Of a stretch of DNA of 64,000 bases, positions 1 to 13,500 are shown piece after piece. The DNA comes from Piscicola geometra. Taxonomy: Eukaryota; Annelida; Clitellata; Hirudinida; Piscicolidae. The stretch covers positions 3,073,344 through 3,137,343 of the forward strand of contig OX030963.1 in assembly GCA_943735955.1 (NCBI GenBank). The letters are read 5' to 3'. Made by a program: the position numbers and the translations under genes. The number at the start of each line of letters is the position of its first letter. Within the stretch, counting starts at the first letter, position 1. The notes beneath the pieces were generated by a model. That model saw nothing but the letters and a program-made list of their open reading frames with translations, searched no databases and had not been told where the DNA came from.

Positions 1-2365
1 CTACCCTATCATTAATAAAGCCAATTCCTATCAGCACCATAATTAAATACCGTAGGATCAAAAAAATAGACTGGATCAATTTCAATATTGACCTCAAATC
101 ATCTTCAATATTAGATTGCAAGAGTTGCACTACAGACGAATACGTCGAACACATAAACAATGTCATCCTCAAACTATTAGATAAGTATGCGCCACTACAA
201 ACAAAAGTCATACGACGATCACACCAAAATCGCCACAAAATTTCACTGGAGGCAATTAGAGCCAAAAGACACAGAAGGAAAGCTGAGAAAACCTATTTCA
301 AAGATCCTTCATCTTCTAATAAACAATTATATAATAAAGCTAAAGCATCAACAAGAGAAGCAATTATTAAATCAAGAATAGAAATAATTAAAACGGAAAT
401 AGATTCATCCAATAACCCACGTACTCTATGGCAAAATCTAAATAAACTATTACACCGGCAAAAAAATGATCCATCCAACAACTCAAGCAATACAAACATG
501 GCTTCCAACTTCAAAAACTTTTTCAGCAGCAAAATTGAAAATATTCATAAGAATATTGATAATCTCCTATCACAACCTCAAAACGAACAGTTCACACACA
601 CTCATAGAAAAAACATCATTGACCCCATATCTAACTTTAAACCAACAACATCTGAAGATATATTACAAATCATTCATGCTACATGCACGAAGACATCGCC
701 CATAGATCCTTTTCCTCACCAAGTTATAAGACAATGTAGCTCAATATTGTCAAAAGCCATCTCACAGCTCGTCAACTTATCTTTCCAAGAAGGATGTTTT
801 CCATCTACTTTCAAAGCAGCCCAAATTACACCAATATTAAAGAAAGCCAACCTCGACACAACCAATCCAGCAAATTATCGACCTATTTCCAACCTGTCCA
901 CCATATCAAAAATTATGGAAAGGGCCGTATTAAAACAACTACAACCTCACATCACCTCCAATCCAAACTATCCCAGTCACCAATCAGCCTATAGACCTTA
1001 CCACTCTACAGAAACAGCCCTACTCCATCTAACTGACCACATTTTCAACGGATGCGACTCAAAAAATACCACCCTCCTCGCATCACTCGACCTATCAGCA
1101 GCCTTCGACACCATCAGCCATTCCATCCTCATAAACAGACTTCATAAAGAATTTGGAGTTGATGGAACAGCTTTAAACTGGCTGTCATCTTATTTAGAAA
1201 ATAGACATTATCAAGTTAAATTAGGTACACACATCTCATCACCAACCAATATACAACACGGCGTTCCTCAAGGCTCTGTTCTTGGACCGCTTCTTTTCAC
1301 CACATACATCTCACCTATCTCAAATATAGTCAACCAATTCAATATAACCTACCATAAATATGCTGATGATATACAACTTCTTCAATTCATCACACCTAAT
1401 ACATCCAACCAAGCTACTAGTAACCTCACATCTTGCATACAAACCATGGAAACTTGGTTTCTCAATAACTATCTCCAGTTTAACACCACTAAATCAGAAA
1501 TAATAAAACTAGGCACCCCTTATCAATTAAATAGTTTAAACACAATATCATCTGTCAACATCAACTCAGATAAAATCCCCATCAATAACACTCTCAAAAT
1601 ACTCGGAGTCACCCTAGACAGCAAACTCACTTTCAAAAACCACATCACATCTATCATCCAATCATCACACTATCATCTCAAAGCAATCAAACACATACGC
1701 CCATTCAGTACTACTGATCTCTCCGCCTCACTTTCCCGATGTCTAATACTAAGCAGACTTGACTACTGTAACTCGCTATTATATAATATCACCAATCAAG
1801 AAAGAAATCGTCTACAATCAGTTTTAAACAAGGCGGCTAGAATCACACTCAACTGTGATTACCCAGGCCATCACCTTGTTCAATCATCAAAGGAAAATCT
1901 TATAAAACTCCACTGGCTTCCTATAGACTTTCGAATATCCTTTAAAATAGCCATCACCACATTCAAAATTCTTCAAACCTCAATACCGTCATATCTCAGC
2001 AAACTCATAACTAAAAAAACATCAAACAAACAACTGCGTTCATCTTCATCTCTTCTCCTCAAGCAAGAATCCACTACTAACAACATCTCAAAAAGAGCAT
2101 TCCGTCATGCAGCTCCAACAACTTGGAATGCCCTTCCACCTGCACTTCGAAACATCAACCAATTTTCGACTTTCAAAGCCAAACTGAAAACTCATTACTT
2201 TAACTTAGCCTATCATTCTTAATAATTACTCCATGCTACTCTTTGCTCTCCTTTTCATAACATTACTATTATAATTATTTTTATTTCTTTATTGCATTAC
2301 GACGCAGTGAAAGCGCTTCAGTTGCGTGCCCGGGCGCTATACAAAAATGACAATTATTATTATTT
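1..2365 (+). mobile_element. L2/CR1-like LINE, 3' part
   Basis: A non-LTR retrotransposon enters from the left edge and ends in a 3' UTR with a hairpin-like end (GCGCTATACAAAAATGACA at about 2333-2351) and a short ATT-repeat tail. This is the tail type of L2-clade LINEs. The same 3' end recurs inverted at about 17141-17590, and its last 50 bp form the tail of the SINE at 22383-22566. It sits in the intron upstream of the first GTPase exon seen in the window. Confidence 0.9.
3..2222 (+). CDS. LINE ORF2: endonuclease C-terminal end, linker and reverse transcriptase
   Basis: The frame is open from base 3 to the stop at 2220-2222 (739 codons), so the protein starts left of the window; the first in-frame Met at 498 is internal and probably not the start. 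Reverse transcriptase motifs are visible in order: motif A (LDLSAAFDTISHSIL, about 1086-1130), motif B (GVPQGSVLGPLLF, about 1261-1299), the catalytic YADD box (about 1360-1371) and the thumb-side motif ILGVTLDSKLTF. The C-terminal block [18 protein letters not shown] is typical of L2/CR1/jockey-type elements. No stop or frameshift interrupts it, so this is a young or recently active copy. It would copy element RNA into DNA at a nicked target. The endonuclease catalytic residues lie outside the window. Confidence 0.93.
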   Translation, partial: TLSLIKPIPISTIIKYRRIKKIDWINFNIDLKSSSILDCKSCTTDEYVEHINNVILKLLDKYAPLQTKVIRRSHQNRHKISLEAIRAKRHRRKAEKTYFKDPSSSNKQLYNKAKASTREAIIKSRIEIIKTEIDSSNNPRTLWQNLNKLLHRQKNDPSNNSSNTNMASNFKNFFSSKIENIHKNIDNLLSQPQNEQFTHTHRKNIIDPISNFKPTTSEDILQIIHATCTKTSPIDPFPHQVIRQCSSILSKAISQLVNLSFQEGCFPSTFKAAQITPILKKANLDTTNPANYRPISNLSTISKIMERAVLKQLQPHITSNPNYPSHQSAYRPYHSTETALLHLTDHIFNGCDSKNTTLLASLDLSAAFDTISHSILINRLHKEFGVDGTALNWLSSYLENRHYQVKLGTHISSPTNIQHGVPQGSVLGPLLFTTYISPISNIVNQFNITYHKYADDIQLLQFITPNTSNQATSNLTSCIQTMETWFLNNYLQFNTTKSEIIKLGTPYQLNSLNTISSVNINSDKIPINNTLKILGVTLDSKLTFKNHITSIIQSSHYHLKAIKHIRPFSTTDLSASLSRCLILSRLDYCNSLLYNITNQERNRLQSVLNKAARITLNCDYPGHHLVQSSKENLIKLHWLPIDFRISFKIAITTFKILQTSIPSYLSKLITKKTSNKQLRSSSSLLLKQESTTNNISKRAFRHAAPTTWNALPPALRNINQFSTFKAKLKTHYFNLAYHS

Positions 2366-2530
2366 ACGGTCATTCACGCAAACTCAATGCACCTCAAATC
2401 CTATTTTAAGCTCATCGCTATAAAATAAACATTCAACTCTTAAATGCGTACATTAAATTTTTTTAAAATAAACAAACTTGTTTTTACTTAAAATATTTGA
2501 AACTCTAAAAATGCGGTTAACCCAACACAG

Positions 2531-2686
2531 ATCTGTATCTTGCTGATGGACACTCAAGGTGCGTTTGACGACATGTCGACTATGGAGGAGAGTGCCACTA
2601 TCTTTGCTCTGAGTGTCATGCTTAGCTCTGTGCAGGTATACAACATCAGTGCCAACATCCAAGAAGACGATCTAAATCACCTTCTG
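2531..2686 (+). CDS. GTPase copy 1 exon C (G3 motif)
   Basis: 156 bp, phase 0 to 0, between AACACAG and GTCCCA. It encodes [14 protein letters not shown], then [17 protein letters not shown] and IQEDDLNHL. This is the G3/switch II region of atlastin with the DTQG motif intact, unlike the other three copies. Confidence 0.92.
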
Positions 2687-5600
2687 GTCCCACTTAATAT
2701 CTTATTCATTATCTTTTTAGAATTGTCAGACATATTTTATTCACTCTCTTTTTATTGTCTTCATGTTCACTCTTCTGCTTTCTTTTTCATTAACTCTTTC
2801 ACTTCAATTTCTCTCGTTCACATTCTTTTTTTATTTCTTTCATTTTCATTCTTCTTCACTCTCCAATCAGCAAGATGTTATCTTCCGTGAAATATTTATT
2901 TTTTTAAACGTGCATTTTTTGTTATCTACGTGAAAATTTCACGACGAAATTATTTCTCTTTTTTTTATATTCATAATAATTGTTAATAATTTTTTTTTTA
3001 ATTTTAAAAAATTTAAAATTTAACTAAAGCCTTAACCTTAACCTTAACCCTTATTCCTAACCCTAAACCAACGAATTTTTTCATTTATTTACTACATTTT
3101 TCAACCAGAGCCCCAATCTTAACTTCTAACCCCAACCCCTAACTTCAACCCTAACCTCAACTTTAACCCTAACCCCTAACTCTAATCCATAACTCTAACC
3201 CCCAACTCTGACCCTTAACCCCAGCCCCTAACCCGTGATCAAAATTAAATTTAAACAGTACATCGTAAATGAAAAGTTCTAAGGATGAAGATAATATTTA
3301 GCTTTAATTTATAAAAAAATTTATATTAAATATGTTTTCAAAATACATTTTTTCTATTTTGCATAATTCATAAAACTTATTAAAACCATTTTCTATTTTT
3401 ACGCAAGCGTCATCAAATTCATTTGCCGGCGAATCAAACGCATACCATCATAATAATTGTGAATACATATTTTGAAATAATTATAATAATTAAGTTATCT
3501 AAAAATGTATAAAAAAGTTATTAACTATAATAAGATTTTAGTAAATATTTTTTCTAATTAAAAAAGTTGGACTCATTAAGATTCGAACTCGGGTGGCAAT
3601 ACTCACAGACAGTGGCGCAACCAGGGGGGATGGAGGGGGTTCAAGCACGCCCGAGGCCAAATTCGGAGGGTTTCGCAATTTTTTGAAAATGTATGAGTTT
3701 TTTTTGTTGGGGGGGAGGAGTAATAAGTTTTTCAATATGCCATAGGAAAAAAAAATTCTGGATGGCCATCAGATTTTTATCTCACAAAACAGTAAACACA
3801 ACATAGAGATACCACTAAAATATTACTAACATTTAACAAATTCTTGGGAAAACAGAACAGCTATAGACCTTAATTAAACTTTTATATCTCTACACTTATC
3901 ATATGTAAATTCTTCCCGTCTCGACACAGTATATATAGAACAACGCAAAAGGGTAAAATAACTCACTAGCTTTGGGAATTCTGCAACCTTCATGGAAAGG
4001 ATGTTAAAACTGTGCAAAGACAGCTTAAATTCACATCAACAAGTTTATGTGCAGATCAGTCTGATCCCAATGCATGTATCGAACTTTAAGAGCTCTTTAG
4101 TGCCACAAGCCTTCAGCCCAAGTTGCATTATATGCTCAATTTTGATCTGACTCATCAGGTGCAGAAAAAGCATTTGATAAACTTCGGCTTAGGACGACTG
4201 TGTCTGCTTGTCGTTTGTAAAGTTTATTTTACAACATCTGCTAACAAAATATCTAGTGCTCTTCTTCCAGTAAATGAAATGGTGAAAAGATTTTCCCAAA
4301 CTGTTCAAAAAAGTATTTTTTAACTGATAACACATAAAAATGTAGTTTAAATTGAATATTTAAACAATTTATAGACTGTTTGGGATCTCATATAATTTTT
4401 TTTAAAAACATTTCTCTTAGTTTTAAAAATGATGACGTAATTCTAAGAATACTATGCAACTTAGTCTGCAGTTTTTCTTTTGTATCATTAATTTACTATC
4501 TTAAATTCTTTATAATTTATAATTGGTCATTTTAATTTCGCCCATTTACCGCCGTTATCCGAAATAAAAAATTATAATATGAATTTTACATTTAGACTTG
4601 TGTACAGTAAAACTCCTCTTATATTTTGTCCATATAAGAGGGGTTTCCTTTGGTCAGAAGTTTTGAATAAAATTCATCAATTTAAACTGCATTAAATATT
4701 TTCACTGCAACTTTATTTCAACTATTAAAAAAACCTCCAATTATTTCCAAAATTTGAGTGAGTTCTGAATCTTTCTCCATCAAATTATATTTTAACAATT
4801 TTTTTTCCATGCTTCATGCTTCTCTGGTTTTCATGGGCGGCTATCCTGGAGGGGTCCTGGGGTCTGGACCCCCCACTTTTTGGTAGTGAAAGGGTCCGCC
4901 TAAATTAAAATGTTTTCAAACTCTTGTTTTGATACGAGCATAACGTCAACCATGACATAAAGAAGAATGTTTATATAGTAATACATTGTAGTGTAGTTAT
5001 AGTGATAGCTGTCTAAAACTAAACTATTCTTTGCTTACTTAAATATTAGTATCAAAAAAGAAGTTTACAAATTCTTTTTCAAGTGGGGAGATCTGGACCC
5101 CAGTTCCCCCCCCCCCCCAAGATTGTCCATGCTGGGTAGGACCCTCCCAAGATTTGCAGCAGATCACCGCCCCTGCTGGTTCTTCTTCACTCACTTCTTA
5201 ATCTTCATTTTCTTCTTCTTCGGAAGCTTCATTTAATTCAGTTGGAGTTTCCTTGTCACAAGATGCATATGCAAGTGTGTAACTCTTTGGCAGTAGAATA
5301 CCAACAACATGTTTAACAACATCATCAGCAGATATATTTTCAATAGAATTGTCCCTTTTAAAGCAACAAGTGAAAATAATATTTTTTTATTGTTTTAGAT
5401 CTATAAAATGTCTTCTAATAAGCTGATTTATTTCTAAATTTCTTCGTTCAATGAATGTAGAATAAACATCATCATTTGTAAGACTACTCAATAAAAATGT
5501 GTTAACTTAAGTCTTAAATGATAAAAATATATATTGAGTGATCAGGGACGTGAACGGATACTTATTATTTTTTTAAAGCTCAAAATGTTAAAAAAAATTC

Positions 5601-8244
5601 TGCGTTAAGGGGATACATTTTACGTATAAGCTTGTCCTCATTACGCGTTAGAGAGGTTTCCGTTCTTGGGAGGAGATTTAAATGCAAAATCAATCTGTCT
5701 TTTTGAAAACGTTCGTATAAAAGAGGTTTCCGTTCTTTGGAGGGTTAGAATAATAGAAGCTTTACTGTAATAATAATAATAACTCAAGCAAAATTCAAAA
5801 CAATTTTTTTAGTGGGGTAAAATGTTGCGAAAACGCAACGTGAGCAGGAAATGTGATCTAGTTCTATTCAGTAAGAAATCATAAATAAATTAATGCAAAC
5901 CACATTTATCAAAACAGAAATAAATTTCAATTATAAATAGTTCAATACAATCTTCAATTCAACTTATTTTAGTAGTTATAATAATAATAATTATTATTTC
6001 AATCACAACAAAGCTAAATATTTAACTTGAATTACAACAGCACACTCATGAAATGTGCTGTTGCAAAGACGACACTGACGAAGAATATTATCTTCATTTA
6101 ATTTTATAATCAATCTATAAAAAGTGAACAAATTATATTTTATTCAATAAAAGGTTCAAGTTTGAAGCATTTGTGGTTTGAAATTTTTTCCCTAAATATA
6201 AAAAATCAACATTCATCTACAAAATTTAAATTTGATTTTTATTTTTATCAATTTCATAATAAATTAACATTTGAATAATAATTTTATTCTTTTCATAATA
6301 AATATTGTGATAAATGGATAGGCCTATTAAAAATCATATAATATCATATTTTAAAAAATATTTGAATAAAACTCGGTATTTAAACGGCACAAAGATATAG
6401 AAATGTATGTTGCGAAAACGCAACAGCGGTGGTAAATGGGTTAAACTATTTTTTTAAAGTTAACGAAATTCGAACCCCCTCTCCAGCATTTTTTGCTGGT
6501 TGCGCCCTTGCTCACAGAGTATTATACCACAGAAGCTATTTGGAAAAATTTTCTTATGAAGATTCAAAACTATAACTTAAAGTTTAAACTTCAATTGTTT
6601 AATTCTATTTAAGCTAACTTTTTTGAGGTTTCAGACATTTCCTAAATGTATTTAATTATTTTTAAAAACGCATTTTACATCGTAAAATTTTCACGAAACA
6701 TAATAGAAAATGAAGATTTCACTGAAGAAAACTTTCAATTTTTTTTTATGTTCTGAGAAATTTTCATGAAGCATATAATTAACGCTTCAATCACAGTCAA
6801 TTGTTTTGGTGAAGCATATTGCTTATAGAACAAGCTGTTCAAATTGATTTATAACACTACTAAAAAACGAATAACACTACCTACAACAGTATTTTACAGA
6901 ATATGGTAAGATGGCTTCAGAGAAATGTGAAGGCAAACCCTTTCAGGTTTTTTGTTGTTGTGGGGGTAGGGTGCCAATCAAAACAATAGGGAAAACATAT
7001 TTTTATAATATTTAATGTTTTAATTTTTTAATGTTTTTTTATGTTTCAAATTAACTGAAAAAAAGTTAATAAAAATAAAAATGATATTTACAGGTCGCGC
7101 AACAGGCTTAGACGTTTCGTAATTTCTAATTTTTCTTCAAAAAAGACAATGTCACGAATGCGCTGGATTTTAATAATTAAATCTTCGGCAAACACAAGGC
7201 TTATAAAATTGATCAAAAATAAAATGAGTTCATTAAATCAAGTTGTTTTATTCTATTTTTAACTATACTATATTGAATAAAATGTAGCTATATGATTTTG
7301 AGTTCAAATACAACCAATGCCCTAGTAAGCCAAAGGCGCAAATGAAAATATGCAGCCTAAGTGGCCAGGAAGTTCGTTCGGGTTATAATAATGCTCGTCG
7401 TTATTATTATTATAATATTATTATTGGTTAAGCCGACTGCACAAGAATTTGTTTTCCCTTTTTTAACTGGAGTTTTCATGCTTTCAAATGATCTTTGTTG
7501 TAACGTTAGAGTTTTTTTTTGTTGTGACATAATAGCTTTTATCATCACCACGCGCCATTGTATACTTCAACAACAACAGTCACTGCTCTTCCTGGTAAGG
7601 GACTGGCAGAGCCCTTATCAATTCGAATATGGTCTGCAAGGGGGCGAAGGACTAATCAAATACAAACTGGAGGTAACCTAACTAAAATTACTCGCACATA
7701 CACATTAGAGATTCAAATTAAACTTCAAATTTTAAATTGATCTCTTGATTCAAAGGTTTCAGACACTTTTGGTATTGTAATTGTTGAAGAAGATGTATGA
7801 AGAGCCGAATAAATTGAAATCTTAGAAATTAAATCACACAAGCACATGATGTGCCGCACATCCACCTACAATTACATACACAGGTGAAAGAAAAACAGCC
7901 TGAAGAGCTGCAGAGACTTCGAAGGTATCTGCACAGCTGCTTCAAAGAAATCAGCTGTTTCCTCATGCCTCATCCAGGCCCTACTGTTGCTACCACTTTT
8001 AATTTCTCTGGAAAGCTTCAAGGTGACAACTACCAGGAAAAAAACAACAACCAGTCGTGAGACTAAAAAAAGCAAATAATCTCACAGACGTGGACATGCT
8101 GTTCCAGGAAAATGTGCAGCATCTGGTTGAGCACCTGTTGGATCCAAGCTGCCTTGTCCCCAAGCAAGTCAATGAAAGTACTATTCGTGCTGGAGAACTC
8201 ATTCACTATTTCAAGGTGACCTTTCTAGTACTACAACAAAAACC

Positions 8245-8326
<82 letters not shown>

Positions 8327-10448
8327 ATACTACTACTAATACTACTACTACTAATACTACTTATATTTTTGCACAAAATTTACACAAATCAGTCCTATGT
8401 CAAGACGTTTCAAGCTAAAGACCTTCCTGAAATTCAATCATTGATTGAGGTGAGTGTGTTGTGTGTTTGTCTGTCTGTGTGTTTGTGTGTATGTGTGTGT
8501 GTGTGTATGTGTGTGTTTGTCTGTCTGTGTGTTTGTGTTTCTATGTGTGTGTTTGTGTTTCTATGTGTGTGTGTGTGTGTTTGTCTGTCTGTGTGTTTGT
8601 CTGTCTGTGTGTTTGTCTGTCTGTGTGTATGTCTGTCTGTGTGTTTGTGTGTGTATTAGAGGTCGGACCGGGTCCCCGCGGGAATGGAAATGAAAATTAA
8701 TTTCGGGACGGGAAAAGTCGGAAACTGGGAATAGGTTTTCGGGACGGGAACGGGAATCAATATTCAAATCGGGAACGGGAACAGGAATCAATTTTTAAAT
8801 CTGGAACTGGAAAAACGGGAATAAAAGTTATTGGGATTGCATTCTTTAACAATTTATACTTCAGCAAACTCCCAAGTATGAAAATCTCTATTTCATCGAT
8901 ACTCCGTACTTAAAATAAGTATTAAATGCAATAAAAATGTATGACAAAGCCACCATTGCGTTTTCAATGTCAAAATCTTCAACATTACATTTGAAATTGT
9001 TGTGGCGAGCCCAAATATTAGGGAGATTAGAACAAATGGGTAAGGATGAAAACTTGTCAGATGAAATTAAACTGGTCAGTTATATTATTTTTATTTCATA
9101 TATTAATACTTTAAATTTGAACTATAAATTTCCAGTTGATTGATCAGTTGATCATTTCGACAAAAGAAAAGATTCCCATTGATCTTATTCATATGGCAGC
9201 AGGTCTTTTGCATCCCCCAGTATGAAAGAATAATATTAAAATAGTTTGGGATAGAAAAGAAATAAATAACAAGACTTTCATTCATATATATATAGTATTA
9301 CTATGGGTATATGTTTTCATTAGAGAAAATTTAATTCCATTTTGCACAGCCAGACCAAGCTGCAGGGCCGTTGAGAAAAAAAATACATTATGGTTATTTA
9401 GACCAATTATGTTTGTTTTTCAAACGTATAAATTATAATGAAATTTTTATAATATCAAATTATACGAATAGTTTTATTTGTGAAGTTGTGGAGGTTAAGA
9501 ATGTTGTCAAAAACATATTTCTAACATTATTGAAGAATTAATAATAATGAACGAGGAAAAAAAATTCAGAAGAGGATGAATTTTACAAATATTCACAATT
9601 ACGTCCCACCAAAATTGAAGATTATAAAGATGTTTAATTTATTGGAGTAAAAAAAACAATTTTCCAATACTACAAGAAGTAGTCAAACTTTTGTTTAGTA
9701 TACCTGCAAGTTCTATTTTCTGTGAACGGAATTTTTCAAAATGTGGTCTTTTAACTTCAGACCCAAGATCATCTAATTTGAAAGCTAAAACTCTTGACGG
9801 TTTAATCCGTGTAAAAAGCAATAAAGACTTGATTGAATTACTCAAAAATAATGTCTAATTTAAATACTTTCATTTCAATAAATATTTGTAATTTAAATCA
9901 TGTTTTTTACTTTAAAAAAATATTTTCTGACTTTCACACAATAAATTTTATGAAATTTTAGGACTAGTAAGTTTGGGGCCGGTAAAAACGACAGTAAAAA
10001 TAAATAAATCAACAAAAACAATTTTTTTGGGAATGGGTCGGAACCGGGTCAAAAAGTTTCGGGAACGGGTCGGGACCAGGAATCGAGTTGCGGAAACGGG
10101 ACGGGAATCTAAATTCTGATGGCCCATCGGGAACGGGGCGAGACGGGAGAAAAAATTTCGGGAACGGGACGGGACCGGGAATGAAAAATCGTCCATGTCC
10201 AACCTCTAGTGGGTATGTGTGTGTTTGTCTGTTTGTGTGTGTGTGTTGGGGTGTGTGTCTGTATGTGTGTGTGTGTGTTTGTGTGTGTGTTTGTGTGAGT
10301 GTATGTGTGTCTTAGTGTGTGTGTTTTTTTGTGTATGTGTGTGTGTTTTTTTGTGTATGTGTGTGTGTGTGTGTATGTGTGTCTTTGTCTTTGTGTGTGT
10401 GTTTTTTGTGTATGTGTGTGTGTGTGTGTCTTTGTGTGCGTATGTTTT

Positions 10449-10498
<50 letters not shown>

Positions 10499-10515
10499 TG
10501 TGTGTGTGTGTCTGT

Positions 10516-10552
<37 letters not shown>

Positions 10553-13500
10553 AGAATGTGAAGACTTTTAAAAACGATTCAGGCCACAGCTCGAGCGGAC
10601 AACTTGGCAGCGATTGAAATTGCTTATAACTTTTACAAAACTAAGATGGACAAGGTTTTTTTCACTATTTTCAATAAAATGCGTATTATAGTGGGTCATA
10701 CTTTTTTAATATTTCATTTATTTCGGTACTTCAGTTAAAATGTGAAGTATACCATGAAGAATTCAAAACTGGTGTTAGATTTTAAAATAAATAGTTGACC
10801 TACTCGGAAATGTATTCAAAAATTGAAGATTTTTATTAAAGTCTTTTTTAGTAGTTTTAGTATTTAAAAAATATATTTTAAAAACATAGAACAGTTTCAA
10901 ATTTTGTGAAAACTGCATAAAGATTTTATTTTGGTTGTCAACCAATAACAAAATAAATAATGGGCACCGCATCTAGCGTGCAATTGATTGTTCAATAGAT
11001 TGATAAAAATTGTTCAATTTTAAGGAATCGTTTTTTTACAGATTGTTTTGAATGTTTCAATTTCAAGTCATTTCTAGGAATTTTCTTTAAATATTTGAAT
11101 GAAATAAAACAAATTAAATAATGTACTTTTATAATATTTTAAAATATAATTCATCTATGTTTTCTCGGTCTTTTTATAAAATTTTCGTAGGTTCAACTGC
11201 AAGATGTTATTTTTCGTTGAAAACATCACAGAAAATAACACAAAGGCTACTCTGAAAATTTCACTGAAGAAAACTTTCGATTTTTTTCGTTAACATTTCA
11301 AAACAATATACAAAAATTGGATTTATTTAATAAAATTAAACTTACCTGTTTAGAGACCGACCGAAACTGTTATTTTTAATTTGGCTGAAACCGAAATGAG
11401 TGCCGAAATTGAAATTTCATTTCCGGCTCAAACCGAAATTAAACCGAAATTGAAATCAGAATTTCGGCCGAAACCGAAACCCGAAATTTGCAATTTTGGC
11501 GCCGAAATCGAAACCGAACTGAATTTCGGTCTGTCTTTATATCTGTTATCAAAACTATTTTTTAACATTTATAAAATTGAATTTATTAAATAAAATTCGA
11601 TTTTTCTGTTGAAAAAACTATTTAAACTAGTTTAAAAAATAGCATTTAATTAATAAAATTAAATTTATCTGTAAAAAAAACTATTGGATTTATTATATAA
11701 AATTCACTTTATCTGTAAAAAAAAAATAAAAACAAATTTTCTTTGTTAGGAATTAGAAATTTATAAATTCGTACTAATTTCGTAAAAAAATTATGTGCAA
11801 AAAGTTTTGGTTTTGTGGGGGGGGGGGCACGTTCCCTCGCTGCCTTCCCCCTGGATTCACCCTTGGTATGTATTTAAATATTCCTGAACTAAAACTAGGT
11901 TTTTTCCAAGTAACTGGTATTCCATAATACCCTTCTTCTTCTATATATTTTTTGCTTTTAAAATTACACACTCTAATGCGTATACAGTATACCGTATACG
12001 GTATACAACAATATGGTATTAACACGTCTATAATAATCCTCATCACTCTCTTCAAAGCTCACGCTAGCCAAAAAAGTTTACTAAAATTGTTTTGAAATCT
12101 ATTTTATAATGCGCAATTTTATTGGCTCAAAATTTCAATAGCAACATGGTAGCTACTTGAAAATGGCAGATTAAAATGATAAGCTTTTAGCAAATGTAAC
12201 TTTTTTGTAATTCAAGCCTATCAAGATTTTTCTTAGCCAATTTTGAAAAAGTTTATCAAATAGCTACAATGGCTATCGACATAATCCTCATCATCATTAT
12301 CAGGTATGTGGAGACTACAAATATTACATCCATCCTGAAGTTTTGAATAGAAAACATGAACAGTTAGTGCTTGTTTTCTACCACCATAAAACACTTGTTG
12401 ATCTCTACTGTCACATCCACCACACCACATTCACCACACCACAATCACCACACCACATCCACCACGAGGCACAATCTCATATCATTGTCAGTGTCTATTA
12501 TTAAATTGAAGAGTAAGAGGCAAGCTGTATAAACAGTAAGAATTGCAACGGGCACCCGGGAATTTTTTTACTTTATTAGCCAAATTAGAATAAAAATTTA
12601 AAAAATAAATACCAGTTTAAATTATATTTTTAATTACCGTAAAACACTATGTATAGAGCACACTTTTTAAACTCTAAAACTCACTTTTAAAAGCTATTGC
12701 GTATGTAAAGTGAACTATAGTAGGGGGAAGGCGTACACAGTCGATCAGTGTACACAGTCGATCATTGCGTTTTTTATCGAAGGCATTTATATTTTAAAAA
12801 TATGATGTGTCACCTGGACGACAATATAGGTGACCTCATTATATATCGTAATTTCGACATAATCTTTTTGCGGATAAAAAAATAAGCGTATTTATCAATT
12901 TCAAGGGCTAAAAAGTAAATATTTTACATCATCTAACGAACCAAGCTGTGCATAAAGTAAGCACAATTGAAAAGTCATATTTTGCATTATTGATATATTA
13001 TTCTATATTTTATCGTGTGTATCTATTACATTTCTTGTAAAAAAATAATCATGAAAGTTATAGACATTATACCAACCATAGGCTTAGGCGTACACAATCG
13101 ATCATCGTATGTTCGTACACAGTGGATCATTGATAGTTTTCTTATCAAATAATTTTTAAAAATTATATTAAAACTATTTTTTCAAGCTTTTTGCAGTTGT
13201 TATTTGTTAAATAAAAGTCTTATGGGAAAAATTTAATTTCTTGTACAGCGCTTTTTAAAAAAATATTTATTTAATATCGTTTTTGAATAGTTCTCGTAGT
13301 AGGTTTTTACAAGTTTCTGGTTAAAATCTAGTGAATATCATTATGGCTTATCAAGAAAAGAGGCCAGAAAGTTAGCTTTTGAGTTTGCTGTGCAAAACCA
13401 TGTAAAACATCCACCATCTTGGGATGCAAACGAAACCGTTGGAAACACTGTTCCACCTTTAATGGTCTTTCCCAGAGTCCACTCCAAAGACAAAATGATC

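Noticed and set aside
3035..3240. Telomere
   Set aside because: Units are irregular and the stretch is flanked by gene and transposon sequence on both sides.
10731..10775. Candidate missing exon of copy 1 ([12 protein letters not shown])
   Set aside because: It has an acceptor and a donor but ends in the wrong phase to reach exon J, and it does not resemble the family.
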